A DNA stretch of 8,024 nucleotides from an uncultured Hungatella sp. (GTDB taxonomy: Bacteria > Bacillota > Clostridia > Lachnospirales > Lachnospiraceae): the NCBI GenBank assembly GCA_910588325.1, contig CAJUPP010000053.1, positions 1-8,024 of the forward strand. The letters are read 5' to 3'. The position numbers and the translations under genes are program-made. Under the pieces are notes generated by a model. The model did not search any database, was not told where the DNA came from, and saw only the letters and a program-made list of their open reading frames with translations. This document shows positions 1 through 5,176 of this stretch, piece after piece (position 1 is the first letter of the stretch; each line of letters opens with the position of its first letter).

Positions 1-21
1 TTAGAATATCACATCATCTAA
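1..21 (+). other. Possible 3' tail of an upstream gene (partial)
   Basis: Reading from base 1 gives Leu-Glu-Tyr-His-Ile-Ile and a TAA at 19-21, followed 17 bases later by a terminator-like hairpin. A gene end followed by a hairpin is a normal arrangement, so this may be the last six codons of a gene cut by the window edge. Six codons are too few to identify anything and an open stretch this short is expected by chance, so this is only a hint. Confidence 0.2.
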
Positions 22-28
22 GAGCAGG

Positions 29-79
29 AGTATGACAAGGCAGAGTATTTCAAGTGCTCTGCTTTGTTTGACAGAATAA
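29..79 (+). repeat. Hairpin repeat, copy A (terminator-like)
   Basis: This stretch is about 80% identical, with two small gaps, to 419-470. Both copies share a stem-loop. In this copy the arms are GCAGAGTA (40-47) and TGCTCTGC (55-62), with a 7-nt loop and the tail TTTGTTT. The stem includes one G-T wobble. Similarity extends past the stem into flanking bases (AGTAT.ACA before it, TTTGA.AGAAT after it), so the two copies probably derive from one duplicated element and did not form independently. It may act as the terminator of a gene upstream of the window. The T-tract is interrupted by G, so termination strength is uncertain. Confidence 0.6.
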
Positions 80-110
80 TATAGGGCTATTTTTCGCACT
101 TAGGTATGAT

Positions 111-311
111 ATGGAGAGACATATCACAAGTAAGGGCGAAAGAGAACAGAGGCTCTTGCGATTAAAAGAGAATAAGATTTACAACAAAGAGCGGGAAAAT
201 GTGCCGCAGATTATCCTGCAGGGAAACTGGGTGGAGCAGAGGGGATTTGAGATTGGCTGCAGCGTGTCTGTGGAGTGCTATCAGAATAAACTGGTTATTT
301 TAAAGGACTGA
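111..311 (+). CDS. SymE-like small protein (type I toxin family, AbrB/SpoVT fold)
   Basis: This 66-residue basic protein carries the SymE-family signature in its second half: Pro-x-Ile-x-Leu-x-Gly-x-Trp at about residues 32-40, then Gly-Phe-Glu-Ile-Gly (45-49), a Val-x-Val strand, and a final Leu-Val-Ile-Leu strand. The order P..iLqGnWve..GFeiGc.v.V....klvil matches the SymE domain, a swapped-hairpin AbrB-like fold. The N-terminal 30 residues are rich in Lys, Arg and Glu. E. coli SymE is an SOS-induced RNA-associated protein of 113 residues controlled by an antisense RNA (SymR). Many Firmicute relatives are short like this one and have unproven function. The ATG at 111 has only a weak AGG six bases upstream, and I see no convincing promoter or antisense RNA gene. 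The gene is intact and sits between the two hairpin repeats. Confidence 0.7.
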   Translation: MERHITSKGEREQRLLRLKENKIYNKERENVPQIILQGNWVEQRGFEIGCSVSVECYQNKLVILKD

Positions 312-332
312 AAAATATTGTGGCCTGTTCGT

Positions 333-419
333 ATGAGATATGATAAAAAAACAGTAAAAGCAGGGGATGAGGCCATGAAGTTTCATTTGGCGGAAGAAAC
401 AGCAAAAATGTATTTGTAA
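333..419 (+). CDS. Possible small ORF after the SymE-like gene
   Basis: An ATG at 333 opens a 28-codon frame that ends at TAA 417-419, immediately before the second hairpin repeat and 21 bases after the SymE-like gene. The product is charged (MRYDKKTVKAGDE start, ETAKMYL end). The first ATG has no good ribosome site. An inner ATG at 375 has AGGGGA at 362-367, a suitable distance away, and would give 14 residues. I do not recognise the peptide. Its place between a toxin-like gene and a terminator-like hairpin is the only reason to list it; it may be chance. Confidence 0.2.
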   Translation: MRYDKKTVKAGDEAMKFHLAEETAKMYL

Positions 420-470
420 GTATAACAGGCAGAGCATTTACAGGTGTTCTGCCTTGTTTGATAGAATGAA
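419..470 (+). repeat. Hairpin repeat, copy B (terminator-like)
   Basis: This is the second copy of the element at 29-79. Its stem is GGCAGAGCA (428-436) against TGTTCTGCC (445-453), 9 bp with one G-T wobble, an 8-nt loop, then TTGTTTG. Several differences from copy A fall in the stem and still leave it paired by wobble or Watson-Crick pairs, so the structure looks conserved. It follows the SymE-like gene and the small ORF and could end their transcript. Confidence 0.6.
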
Positions 471-505
471 TTGCCTGACAAATGGAGGGATTTAAAGTAA
501 CATTT

Positions 506-820
506 TTACACATGCAAGTTATGGTGATTGTAAGAGAAAGCATCTGACGCACGATGGAAACAGAGGCTTGGGTAATAGGGAATCAGCTGGTAAGTCCTTC
601 CTTCTATGGCATAGTCTACATGGCTGGACAGGAAAATAATGATTTTGTCGAAATCATGGTAATGAAACTCCAATTCCTCTGCAGGAATGTCTGTTAAATG
701 AAACAACTTAAAATCTGTATTTAAATATTCTTGTTTTTCATAACTGTTCTCTTCCCATGCCTGGGAAAGAGATTCTGTCAGGTTGTCTCTATATCTTATA
801 CGAATTTCCCTTTCTGATAT
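506..820 (-). pseudogene. AraC-family regulator, N-terminal cupin remnant
   Basis: The minus strand is open from about 853 down to the stop at 506. Translated from about 820 it reads like the effector-binding half of AraC-type regulators: a lead segment (RYRDNLTESLSQAWEENSYE), then EYLNTDFKLFHLTD, then the cupin strand EFHYHDFDKIIIFLS, HVDYAIEGRTYQLIPY. His-x-His-Asp-Phe followed by the hydrophobic strand and the Gly-Arg-x-Tyr-x-Leu turn is typical of this cupin. Homology stops near 575, where a sequence like DIVLV..H is expected; the frame then runs through unrelated residues to a stop. The C-terminal double helix-turn-helix (about 100 residues) is absent in all frames downstream. No ATG lies in frame before the recognisable part; the first usable start, TTG at 706, would cut off the lead segment. 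The gene is therefore dead or a fragment. Its original target is unknown. Confidence 0.72.
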
Positions 821-841
821 CCCCTTATTCTTTTTAGTACT

Positions 842-907
842 ACAGCGAACAGTTCATTAGCAAATGCAGAACAAACAGTGGAGTATACAGCAGGATTTGC
901 AATATAA
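842..907 (+). pseudogene. Possible C-terminal scrap of a gene before the pilus-like remnant
   Basis: A short open frame ends at TAA 905-907, ten bases before the ATG of the next remnant. It reads ANAEQTVEYTAGFAI at its end. The spacing suits the tail of an upstream operon partner. If the next gene really is PilN-like, a PilM-like ATPase-fold protein would be expected here, and such proteins often end in a short Ala/Gly-rich strand. The stretch is too short for a real assignment, and it may be chance. Confidence 0.2.
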
Positions 908-917
908 AAAACGAAAA

Positions 918-1505
918 ATGGGGAGAAAAGAAAAATATCCGTCAAAAGAGACGGTAAATCTGGCTGTATGCGGAAGTGCGGCATAACATTTAGACCGCAT
1001 ACTGCCGGTATTTTTCCTATGGCTGATGCTGGCCGGGGGAATGGTGCTTTTCTGTGTTGTCTGGCCGTTGAAATAACGATGTCCGGGGAGAGCTGAATGA
1101 TAAGAAGGAAGAGCTAAGAAGGAAGAGCTAAGAAGATATCAAGAATATAACAAGGACTATGCCCAGACAGAGGAAGACTATTGTCAGTATTTTGCTGCCT
1201 ATCAGACAGAGGAGGAGGCAGCCCTGGTCAGCCGCGCCCAGGCAGTGGAACAGCTGGAGGAAAGGTCTTTTGCTTACGGGAAAGTGGAGAGTATGAAGAC
1301 CCAGGATAATATCTGCCAGTTGGTGATAGAAGATATACGGGTGACTGCAATGACACAGTTGTCTGAGGAGCTGGAGTCCAGCGCTCTGATTTCTCAGGTT
1401 ATGGTTTCAACGGCAGAGAAAGAGGAAGAGAAAGCAGGCAGTGACAAAAACCAGATGGTGACAGCAGATTTGACGCTTATACTGGCAGGGCCTGACAGAG
1501 AATAG
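918..1505 (+). pseudogene. Broken membrane/coiled-coil gene, tentatively PilN/PilO-like
   Basis: Pieces of one protein can be read in order. The first is ATG 918, MGRKEKYPSKETVNLAVCGSAA, interrupted by TAA 984-986. Next is RILPVFFLWLMLAGGMVLFC, a clear transmembrane segment, ending at TAA 1074-1076. After a one-base frame change comes DVRGELNDKKEELR, and finally a long open part (about 1104-1505) with KDYAQTEEDYCQYFAAYQTE, a coiled-coil-like stretch, and an alpha/beta C-terminus ending VTADLTLILAGPDRE. A short cytoplasmic tail, one membrane helix, a charged coiled coil and a small ferredoxin-like domain with a closing Val-x-Ala-x-Leu-x-Leu strand is the layout of the PilN/PilO inner-membrane proteins of type IV pilus machines. 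Layout is the only support; SpoIIIAH-like or other single-pass proteins are alternatives. A valid start within the last open part would be GTG 1245 (86 residues), without membrane anchor or evident ribosome site. Confidence 0.55.
1104..1135 (+). repeat. 14-bp tandem duplication
   Basis: The unit GAAGGAAGAGCTAA occurs at 1104-1117 and again directly at 1118-1131, followed by GAAG, the first four bases of a third copy. Removing one copy joins the frame GELNDKKEELR directly to RYQEYNKDYAQTEED without loss, so the duplication looks like a recent slippage event inside the gene described at 918-1505. Confidence 0.85.
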
Positions 1506-1736
1506 ATAGGAAAATCATGGGTTGGTAAGCTGTTGGGGAATTAAAAAATAGTTTTAATAATTCAGAAAAATAAAAACAAAATAAGCTGAGATTCAGGAAA
1601 CCAGGCTGTTTTATCGGAGAATTTTATCTGGAAAGGATTCTTTGGTTTACAGTCTGTTATATATTTTTAAACCTGGGAAGGCAGGAAAAGAGAAAAATGA
1701 AGGGAAAATGAACCATAAAATATTCGGCAAAACATA
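1506..1736. other. Non-coding AT-rich gap upstream of the transporter promoter
   Basis: I see no gene, convincing terminator or known RNA motif between the end of the broken gene and the promoter at 1737. The DNA is purine-rich and AT-rich, with stops in all frames. A CCAGG (1600-1604) and a CCTGG (1672-1676) are about 67 bases apart and too short to call a structure. Confidence 0.5.
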
Positions 1737-1765
1737 TTGACATGCTATGATAAGTATTGTATTAT
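1737..1765 (+). promoter_or_regulatory. SigA-type promoter of the first transporter operon
   Basis: A perfect -35 TTGACA (1737-1742) is followed after exactly 17 bp by TATTAT (1760-1765), one mismatch from the consensus -10. Transcription would begin near 1772, about 56 bases before the GTG start at 1828. The flanks are AT-rich, and no competing promoter of similar quality is seen closer to the gene. Confidence 0.8.
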
Positions 1766-1787
1766 ATAAATAAATATTCAATAATAA

Positions 1788-1808
1788 TTTAACTAAAATT
1801 TAGTTAAA
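1788..1808. promoter_or_regulatory. Perfect palindrome, probable repressor operator
   Basis: The arms TTTAACTAAA (1788-1797) and TTTAGTTAAA (1799-1808) are exact reverse complements around a single central A. The site lies about 16-36 bases downstream of the predicted transcription start and 4 bases before the ribosome site (AGAAGGAGG, 1813-1821), where a bound repressor would block RNA polymerase. TTAGTTAAA-type half-sites resemble operators of ROK-family (XylR/NagC-like) repressors in Firmicutes; that assignment is from memory of the family and is inference. No regulator gene for it lies in the window. Confidence 0.6.
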
Positions 1809-1827
1809 ATTCAGAAGGAGGAGTATT

Positions 1828-3189
1828 GTGAAGAGAAAATTAGCAGCAATCTTAACAGTTACTTTGCTTGGAGGTATGCTGGCCGGATGCGGCGGATCGA
1901 ATCAGGGAGAGAAGGGAGATTCCGGTACCCAGACCTCGGCGGCTTTGGCAGAAACCGGAACCCAGGCAGCATCAGAGGCGGCAGCAGACAAAGCTTCCAC
2001 AGAAGCAGCAAAAGATGCCGGCGGGGATGTGACGGTTATCCGTTTCTATGGATCTGACGGCGAATACAATCAGAATATTGTGGCAGGCTTTGAGGCAGAA
2101 AATCCTGACATTAAGGTAGAAATCGTACCTGTGGATTTTGACAATGCGGAGCAGGTAATTAAGACCGGTATCGCTTCCAATGATCCGGTGGATGTCAGTT
2201 TCTTCTGGGGGACACAGATCAATGCGTTTACAGAAGACAATATGGCTTATGATCTGACGCCATATCTGACAGAAAACAACAACCAGTGGAAGGATACGTT
2301 TGTTCCTGCCTACATAGACGCAGGCATGGTTGACGGGAAATATTATGCTGTCAGCTATCAGCCGGTTATTGAGACTATCTTCTATAATAAAGACGTGTTT
2401 GAACAGTACGAGGTAAAGATACCTGAGACCTGGGATGAACTGGTAGAGGCCTGCAGGATATTTAAAGAGAATGATGTCTACGGTGTGGGAAACTGGAACG
2501 GCCAGAACCATCAGCTTCTTCAGTTTGCTTACCAGAATATGGCAAACGACGGAACCATAGAAGAGTTTATTACCGGAAAGGGTGATTTCACACAGTGCGA
2601 AGGCCTTAAAAAATGCCTGGAGAACTGGAAATCTGTCTACGATGCCGGATACTGGTATCCGGGAGAGGGCGCTTTGACCTCCACCAAGAATCAGACCCAG
2701 GCTGCCTGGTATCAGGGAAAGATTGCCATGCTTTTTGACGCAGGATCCAACGCAGGCGAATATGAGAAGAACTGTGAGTTTGAAGTGGGTATCCTTCCAT
2801 TCCCCTATGTACAGCAAGGTGGAAAGTATGCCCTGAATACGGTAACCAACGCCCTGTTTATTCCGGCTAATGCAAAACATCCGGAGGAGGCTGTCCGGTT
2901 TATGAAGTACTACACCAGCGACGCAGGTATCGAGGAGATTATCAAAAGCGGAAGACTGCCTTCAACGGTTTCTATGCAGGACAAGGTGGACAGCCAGATT
3001 TTGAAGGATCTTCTTGCAACTACGGTAGGCGACAATGTTGTGGGATACAAGCAGATGCAGGGGCTTTCTTCTGAGATCAACGCATTCCTTCAGAACGATA
3101 TGATCGGTATGATCTGTACCGGTACCAGCGTGGAGGATACTTTGCAGCAGCTGGAAGATCTGAGACAGATGACGGTAAAGGGAAATTAA
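1828..3189 (+). CDS. ABC sugar-type solute-binding lipoprotein (CUT1, COG1653 family)
   Basis: This is the extracellular receptor of a CUT1 (carbohydrate uptake) ABC transporter, 453 residues. It begins with a lipoprotein signal peptide (MKRKLAAIL start, hydrophobic core to residue 17) and lipobox Leu18-Ala-Gly-Cys21, so the mature protein is lipid-anchored. Residues 22-67 form a low-complexity Ala/Thr/Ser/Glu linker. The binding domain starts at VTVIRFYGSDGEYNQNIVAGFEAENPDIKVEI; this first strand, helix and strand are typical of family 1 binding proteins. Then come DVSFFWGTQINAF, the LTPYL turn (near 150), and YYAVSYQPVIETIFYNKDVFE, where the chain crosses between lobes. GTG at 1828 is chosen because AGAAGGAGG precedes it by 6 bases and the signal peptide starts there. 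It heads an operon with two permeases and a nucleoside-hydrolase-like enzyme. The ligand cannot be read from the sequence. Confidence 0.93.
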   Translation: MKRKLAAILTVTLLGGMLAGCGGSNQGEKGDSGTQTSAALAETGTQAASEAAADKASTEAAKDAGGDVTVIRFYGSDGEYNQNIVAGFEAENPDIKVEIVPVDFDNAEQVIKTGIASNDPVDVSFFWGTQINAFTEDNMAYDLTPYLTENNNQWKDTFVPAYIDAGMVDGKYYAVSYQPVIETIFYNKDVFEQYEVKIPETWDELVEACRIFKENDVYGVGNWNGQNHQLLQFAYQNMANDGTIEEFITGKGDFTQCEGLKKCLENWKSVYDAGYWYPGEGALTSTKNQTQAAWYQGKIAMLFDAGSNAGEYEKNCEFEVGILPFPYVQQGGKYALNTVTNALFIPANAKHPEEAVRFMKYYTSDAGIEEIIKSGRLPSTVSMQDKVDSQILKDLLATTVGDNVVGYKQMQGLSSEINAFLQNDMIGMICTGTSVEDTLQQLEDLRQMTVKGN

Positions 3190-3196
3190 GATGATG

Positions 3197-3218
3197 GCGA
3201 AGGCATAAAAGCTTTCGC
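3197..3218 (+). promoter_or_regulatory. Intergenic stem-loop between binding protein and first permease
   Basis: GCGAAGGC (3197-3204) pairs with GCTTTCGC (3211-3218), 8 bp with one G-T wobble, around the loop ATAAAA. It starts 7 bases after the binding-protein stop and has no T-run, so it is unlikely to be a full terminator. Structures here often protect the upstream message from 3' decay and give more binding protein than permease, as known for malE-malF. That role is inferred. Confidence 0.5.
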
Positions 3219-3235
3219 AGATTAAAAGGAAAACA

Positions 3236-4150
3236 GTGAAGCCTATGAAGAAATCAAAGAGAAAAATGAGCAATATCGAGAAAAAATATATGGTTGTGGG
3301 ATTTATGTTCCTGCTGCCGGCCATTGTGACGTATCTGATATTTGCAGTGATACCTTTCTTTGACAGTTTTGTACTTTCCTTTCAGGAATGGGGAGGGTTC
3401 GGGCCCAGAACATTTATCGGAATAAACAATTATGTTCAGGCGTTCCGTGACAGGACTTTTGTGCTGGCTATCAGAAACAGTGTCTATCTTGGCGTGGTAT
3501 CTGCGTTTTTCAGTGTGCTCATCGGCGTTTTTATGGCCTGGCTCCTTCTCTATGTAGGCAGAAAATGGGGTGGTTTTTTCAGAACCATCCTGTTTTCGCC
3601 CAGCATGATTCCGGCCATTATCACAGCTTTTATCTTTGCCTTTGTGTTTGAGCCGGAGATAGGCGTGCTGAATAATGTTCTGGGGGTCCTGGGGCTTAAG
3701 AGCCTGCAGCATGCATGGCTGACCAATAAGGCGACGGCGCTGAACTGTATTTTGTTTGTCTCGGCATGGAAACAGATCGGCCTTACCATGGTGCTGTGTT
3801 TTGCGGGAATGCAGGGCATTGACAGTTCTCTGATTGAATCTGCAAGACTTGACGGCGCCTCGGATTTTCAGATATTCAGGAGAATCATTCTTCCCCTGAC
3901 AATGTCTTTTGTACAGCTGTCTACTATTTTTGCCGTCATGAGCGGCCTGAAAATTTACGATACAGTGGTGGCGTTAACCAACGGCGGGCCTGCAAAATCG
4001 ACCATCGTTATGCCTTTGTGGATTCTGCAGAATTCATTTTCTTTTAATAACTATGGTTATGGCTCTGCGATGAGTATGATTTTTGTGCTGATTGTGCTGA
4101 TTGGCATGATTATCACCAAGAAACTGATAAGGGGGAGCAGCTATGAGTGA
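3236..4150 (+). CDS. CUT1 ABC transporter permease, MalF/UgpA type
   Basis: This 304-residue inner-membrane subunit has six predicted membrane spans: about 18-45, 78-108, 115-140, 170-193, 222-240 and 278-295. The EAA loop that docks on the ATPase is clear: ESARLDGASDFQIFRRIILP at 201-220, with conserved Glu201, Asp206-Gly207 and the Ile-x-Leu-Pro end. LTNGGPA at 248-254 and NNYGYGSAMS near 271 are typical of the MalF/UgpA side of CUT1 pairs. GTG at 3236 is preferred because AAAGGA (3225-3230) is 5 bases upstream; the in-frame ATG at 3245 would be 14 bases away. The gene follows the binding protein by 46 bases and overlaps the next permease by 8, so the two are translationally coupled. The length is normal for the family and there is no sign of damage. 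Confidence 0.93.
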   Translation: MKPMKKSKRKMSNIEKKYMVVGFMFLLPAIVTYLIFAVIPFFDSFVLSFQEWGGFGPRTFIGINNYVQAFRDRTFVLAIRNSVYLGVVSAFFSVLIGVFMAWLLLYVGRKWGGFFRTILFSPSMIPAIITAFIFAFVFEPEIGVLNNVLGVLGLKSLQHAWLTNKATALNCILFVSAWKQIGLTMVLCFAGMQGIDSSLIESARLDGASDFQIFRRIILPLTMSFVQLSTIFAVMSGLKIYDTVVALTNGGPAKSTIVMPLWILQNSFSFNNYGYGSAMSMIFVLIVLIGMIITKKLIRGSSYE

Positions 4151-4988
4151 CAGAATGTTCGGCATGAATAAGGGCATGAAGATACTTGCCTATACGGTTT
4201 TGGGACTGTATACGTTTATCGTGGCGTATCCTATACTTTTTATGTTTCTTACGTCTTTAAAGTCAAACAAAGAATTTTTTGTGAATCTGTTCGGCCTTCC
4301 GAAGACGGTTGAGATTGCCAATTATGCCAGAGCATGGAGCATAGGAAAGCTGGGAACATATTTCTTCAACAGTGTGTTTATCACAGGTGTTTCTGTGGCG
4401 GCTCTCACGGTAATTGCCCTCTTTGGCGGTTATGCTTTGGCAAAGCTTTACATTCCCAAGGCGGATATGATTATCAGCGCATTTATGGTATTTAACTTTA
4501 TTCCGGGAATTGCCATTTATATTTCTCTTTATTCCATGATGAGCAAGATTCATCTGACAGGCGGAAGGATGGGGCTTATTCTGCCTTACATTGCCTGGCA
4601 GATACCGTTTTCCATGTACATTATCAAACAATATTTTGAGACGATTCCCAGTGAACTCATTGAAAGCGGGCGGATTGACGGATGCACGGAATTTCAGGCC
4701 TTTTTTCATATTATGCTGCCTCTTGTAAAGCCGGCCATAGCCACCATTGTGGTATTTACATTTATCGGGAACTGGGGAGAGCTGATGTGGGCCAATATTG
4801 CAACTGCTTCCAATGCAACCATAAAGACGCTGCCTGTAGGGCTTTTGAATTTTAAAACAGAGATGGGGGTAGAGTGGGGACAGTATACGGCGGGAATCTG
4901 TATGGTGACTCTGCCTCTGATGCTTGTATTCGGATATTTTCAGAAATATTTTGTCTCGGGCCTGACTAACGGAGCAGTGAAGGGATGA
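4143..4988 (+). CDS. CUT1 ABC transporter permease, MalG/UgpE type
   Basis: This 281-residue protein is the second membrane subunit and forms the pore with the product of 3236-4150. Spans are seen at about 12-36, 75-100, 108-133, 143-165, 195-215 and 240-265. YPILFMFLTSLKSNKEFF near residue 29 is the usual end of helix 1 in MalG-type permeases. The EAA loop is ELIESGRIDGCTEFQAFFHI followed by MLPLVKP (171-197), with Glu174, Asp179-Gly180 and Leu-Pro preserved. The ATG at 4143 has a strong AAGGGGGA at 4129-4136 inside the upstream gene, and the overlap reads ATGAGTGA. No ATPase gene follows. CUT1 operons in Firmicutes often lack one and use a shared MsmK/MsiK-type protein. Confidence 0.93.
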   Translation: MSDRMFGMNKGMKILAYTVLGLYTFIVAYPILFMFLTSLKSNKEFFVNLFGLPKTVEIANYARAWSIGKLGTYFFNSVFITGVSVAALTVIALFGGYALAKLYIPKADMIISAFMVFNFIPGIAIYISLYSMMSKIHLTGGRMGLILPYIAWQIPFSMYIIKQYFETIPSELIESGRIDGCTEFQAFFHIMLPLVKPAIATIVVFTFIGNWGELMWANIATASNATIKTLPVGLLNFKTEMGVEWGQYTAGICMVTLPLMLVFGYFQKYFVSGLTNGAVKG

Positions 4989-5176
4989 CCGTATAATCGA
5001 TAACCGGGATGGTTTTTTGCGGATATGTACTTTCGGAATCTTTCTTGCACCTGTTTTTGTGACAGATTGGCAGATTGGCTGATTTTCCGCCATATTCACA
5101 TCTGACAAAAAATTATCTCACAAAATCAGGCACAAAGAGACTCCGAGAGTACATGGATTTAATAAGGAGGAGTTGT

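Noticed and set aside
295..552. An 85-codon minus-strand frame next to the AraC remnant, considered as its frameshifted continuation
   Set aside because: The translation shows no helix-turn-helix, no AraC-like segments and no match to the expected cupin continuation. Part of it is antisense to the small ORF and hairpin repeat.
1972..2880. A 302-codon open frame on the minus strand inside the first binding-protein gene
   Set aside because: It lies fully antisense to a gene with a clear signal peptide, ribosome site and family motifs. Its product is Ile/Cys/His-rich with no recognisable domain, as expected from the shadow of a gene with biased codon use.
5002..5018. A possible terminator AACC-GGGAT-GGTTTTTT after the second permease
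   Set aside because: The stem is only 4 bp, too weak for a credible terminator. It is treated as read-through sequence between the permease and the hydrolase.
5063..5078. A tandem CAGATTGG pair before the hydrolase gene
   Set aside because: Two 8-base copies in a noncoding gap with no further structure are probably simple slippage. They are noted in the hydrolase entry only.
4263..5108. A 281-codon minus-strand frame across the second permease
   Set aside because: It is antisense to an intact MalG-type permease, and the translation is His/Lys/Arg/Asn-rich with no domain or ribosome site. It is a codon-usage shadow.
5075..5176. An N-terminal extension of the nucleoside hydrolase from TTG 5075
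   Set aside because: There is no ribosome site before the TTG, and the extra 34 residues look like translated intergenic DNA. The ATG at 5177 has AAGGAGGA in place and begins just before the conserved domain.
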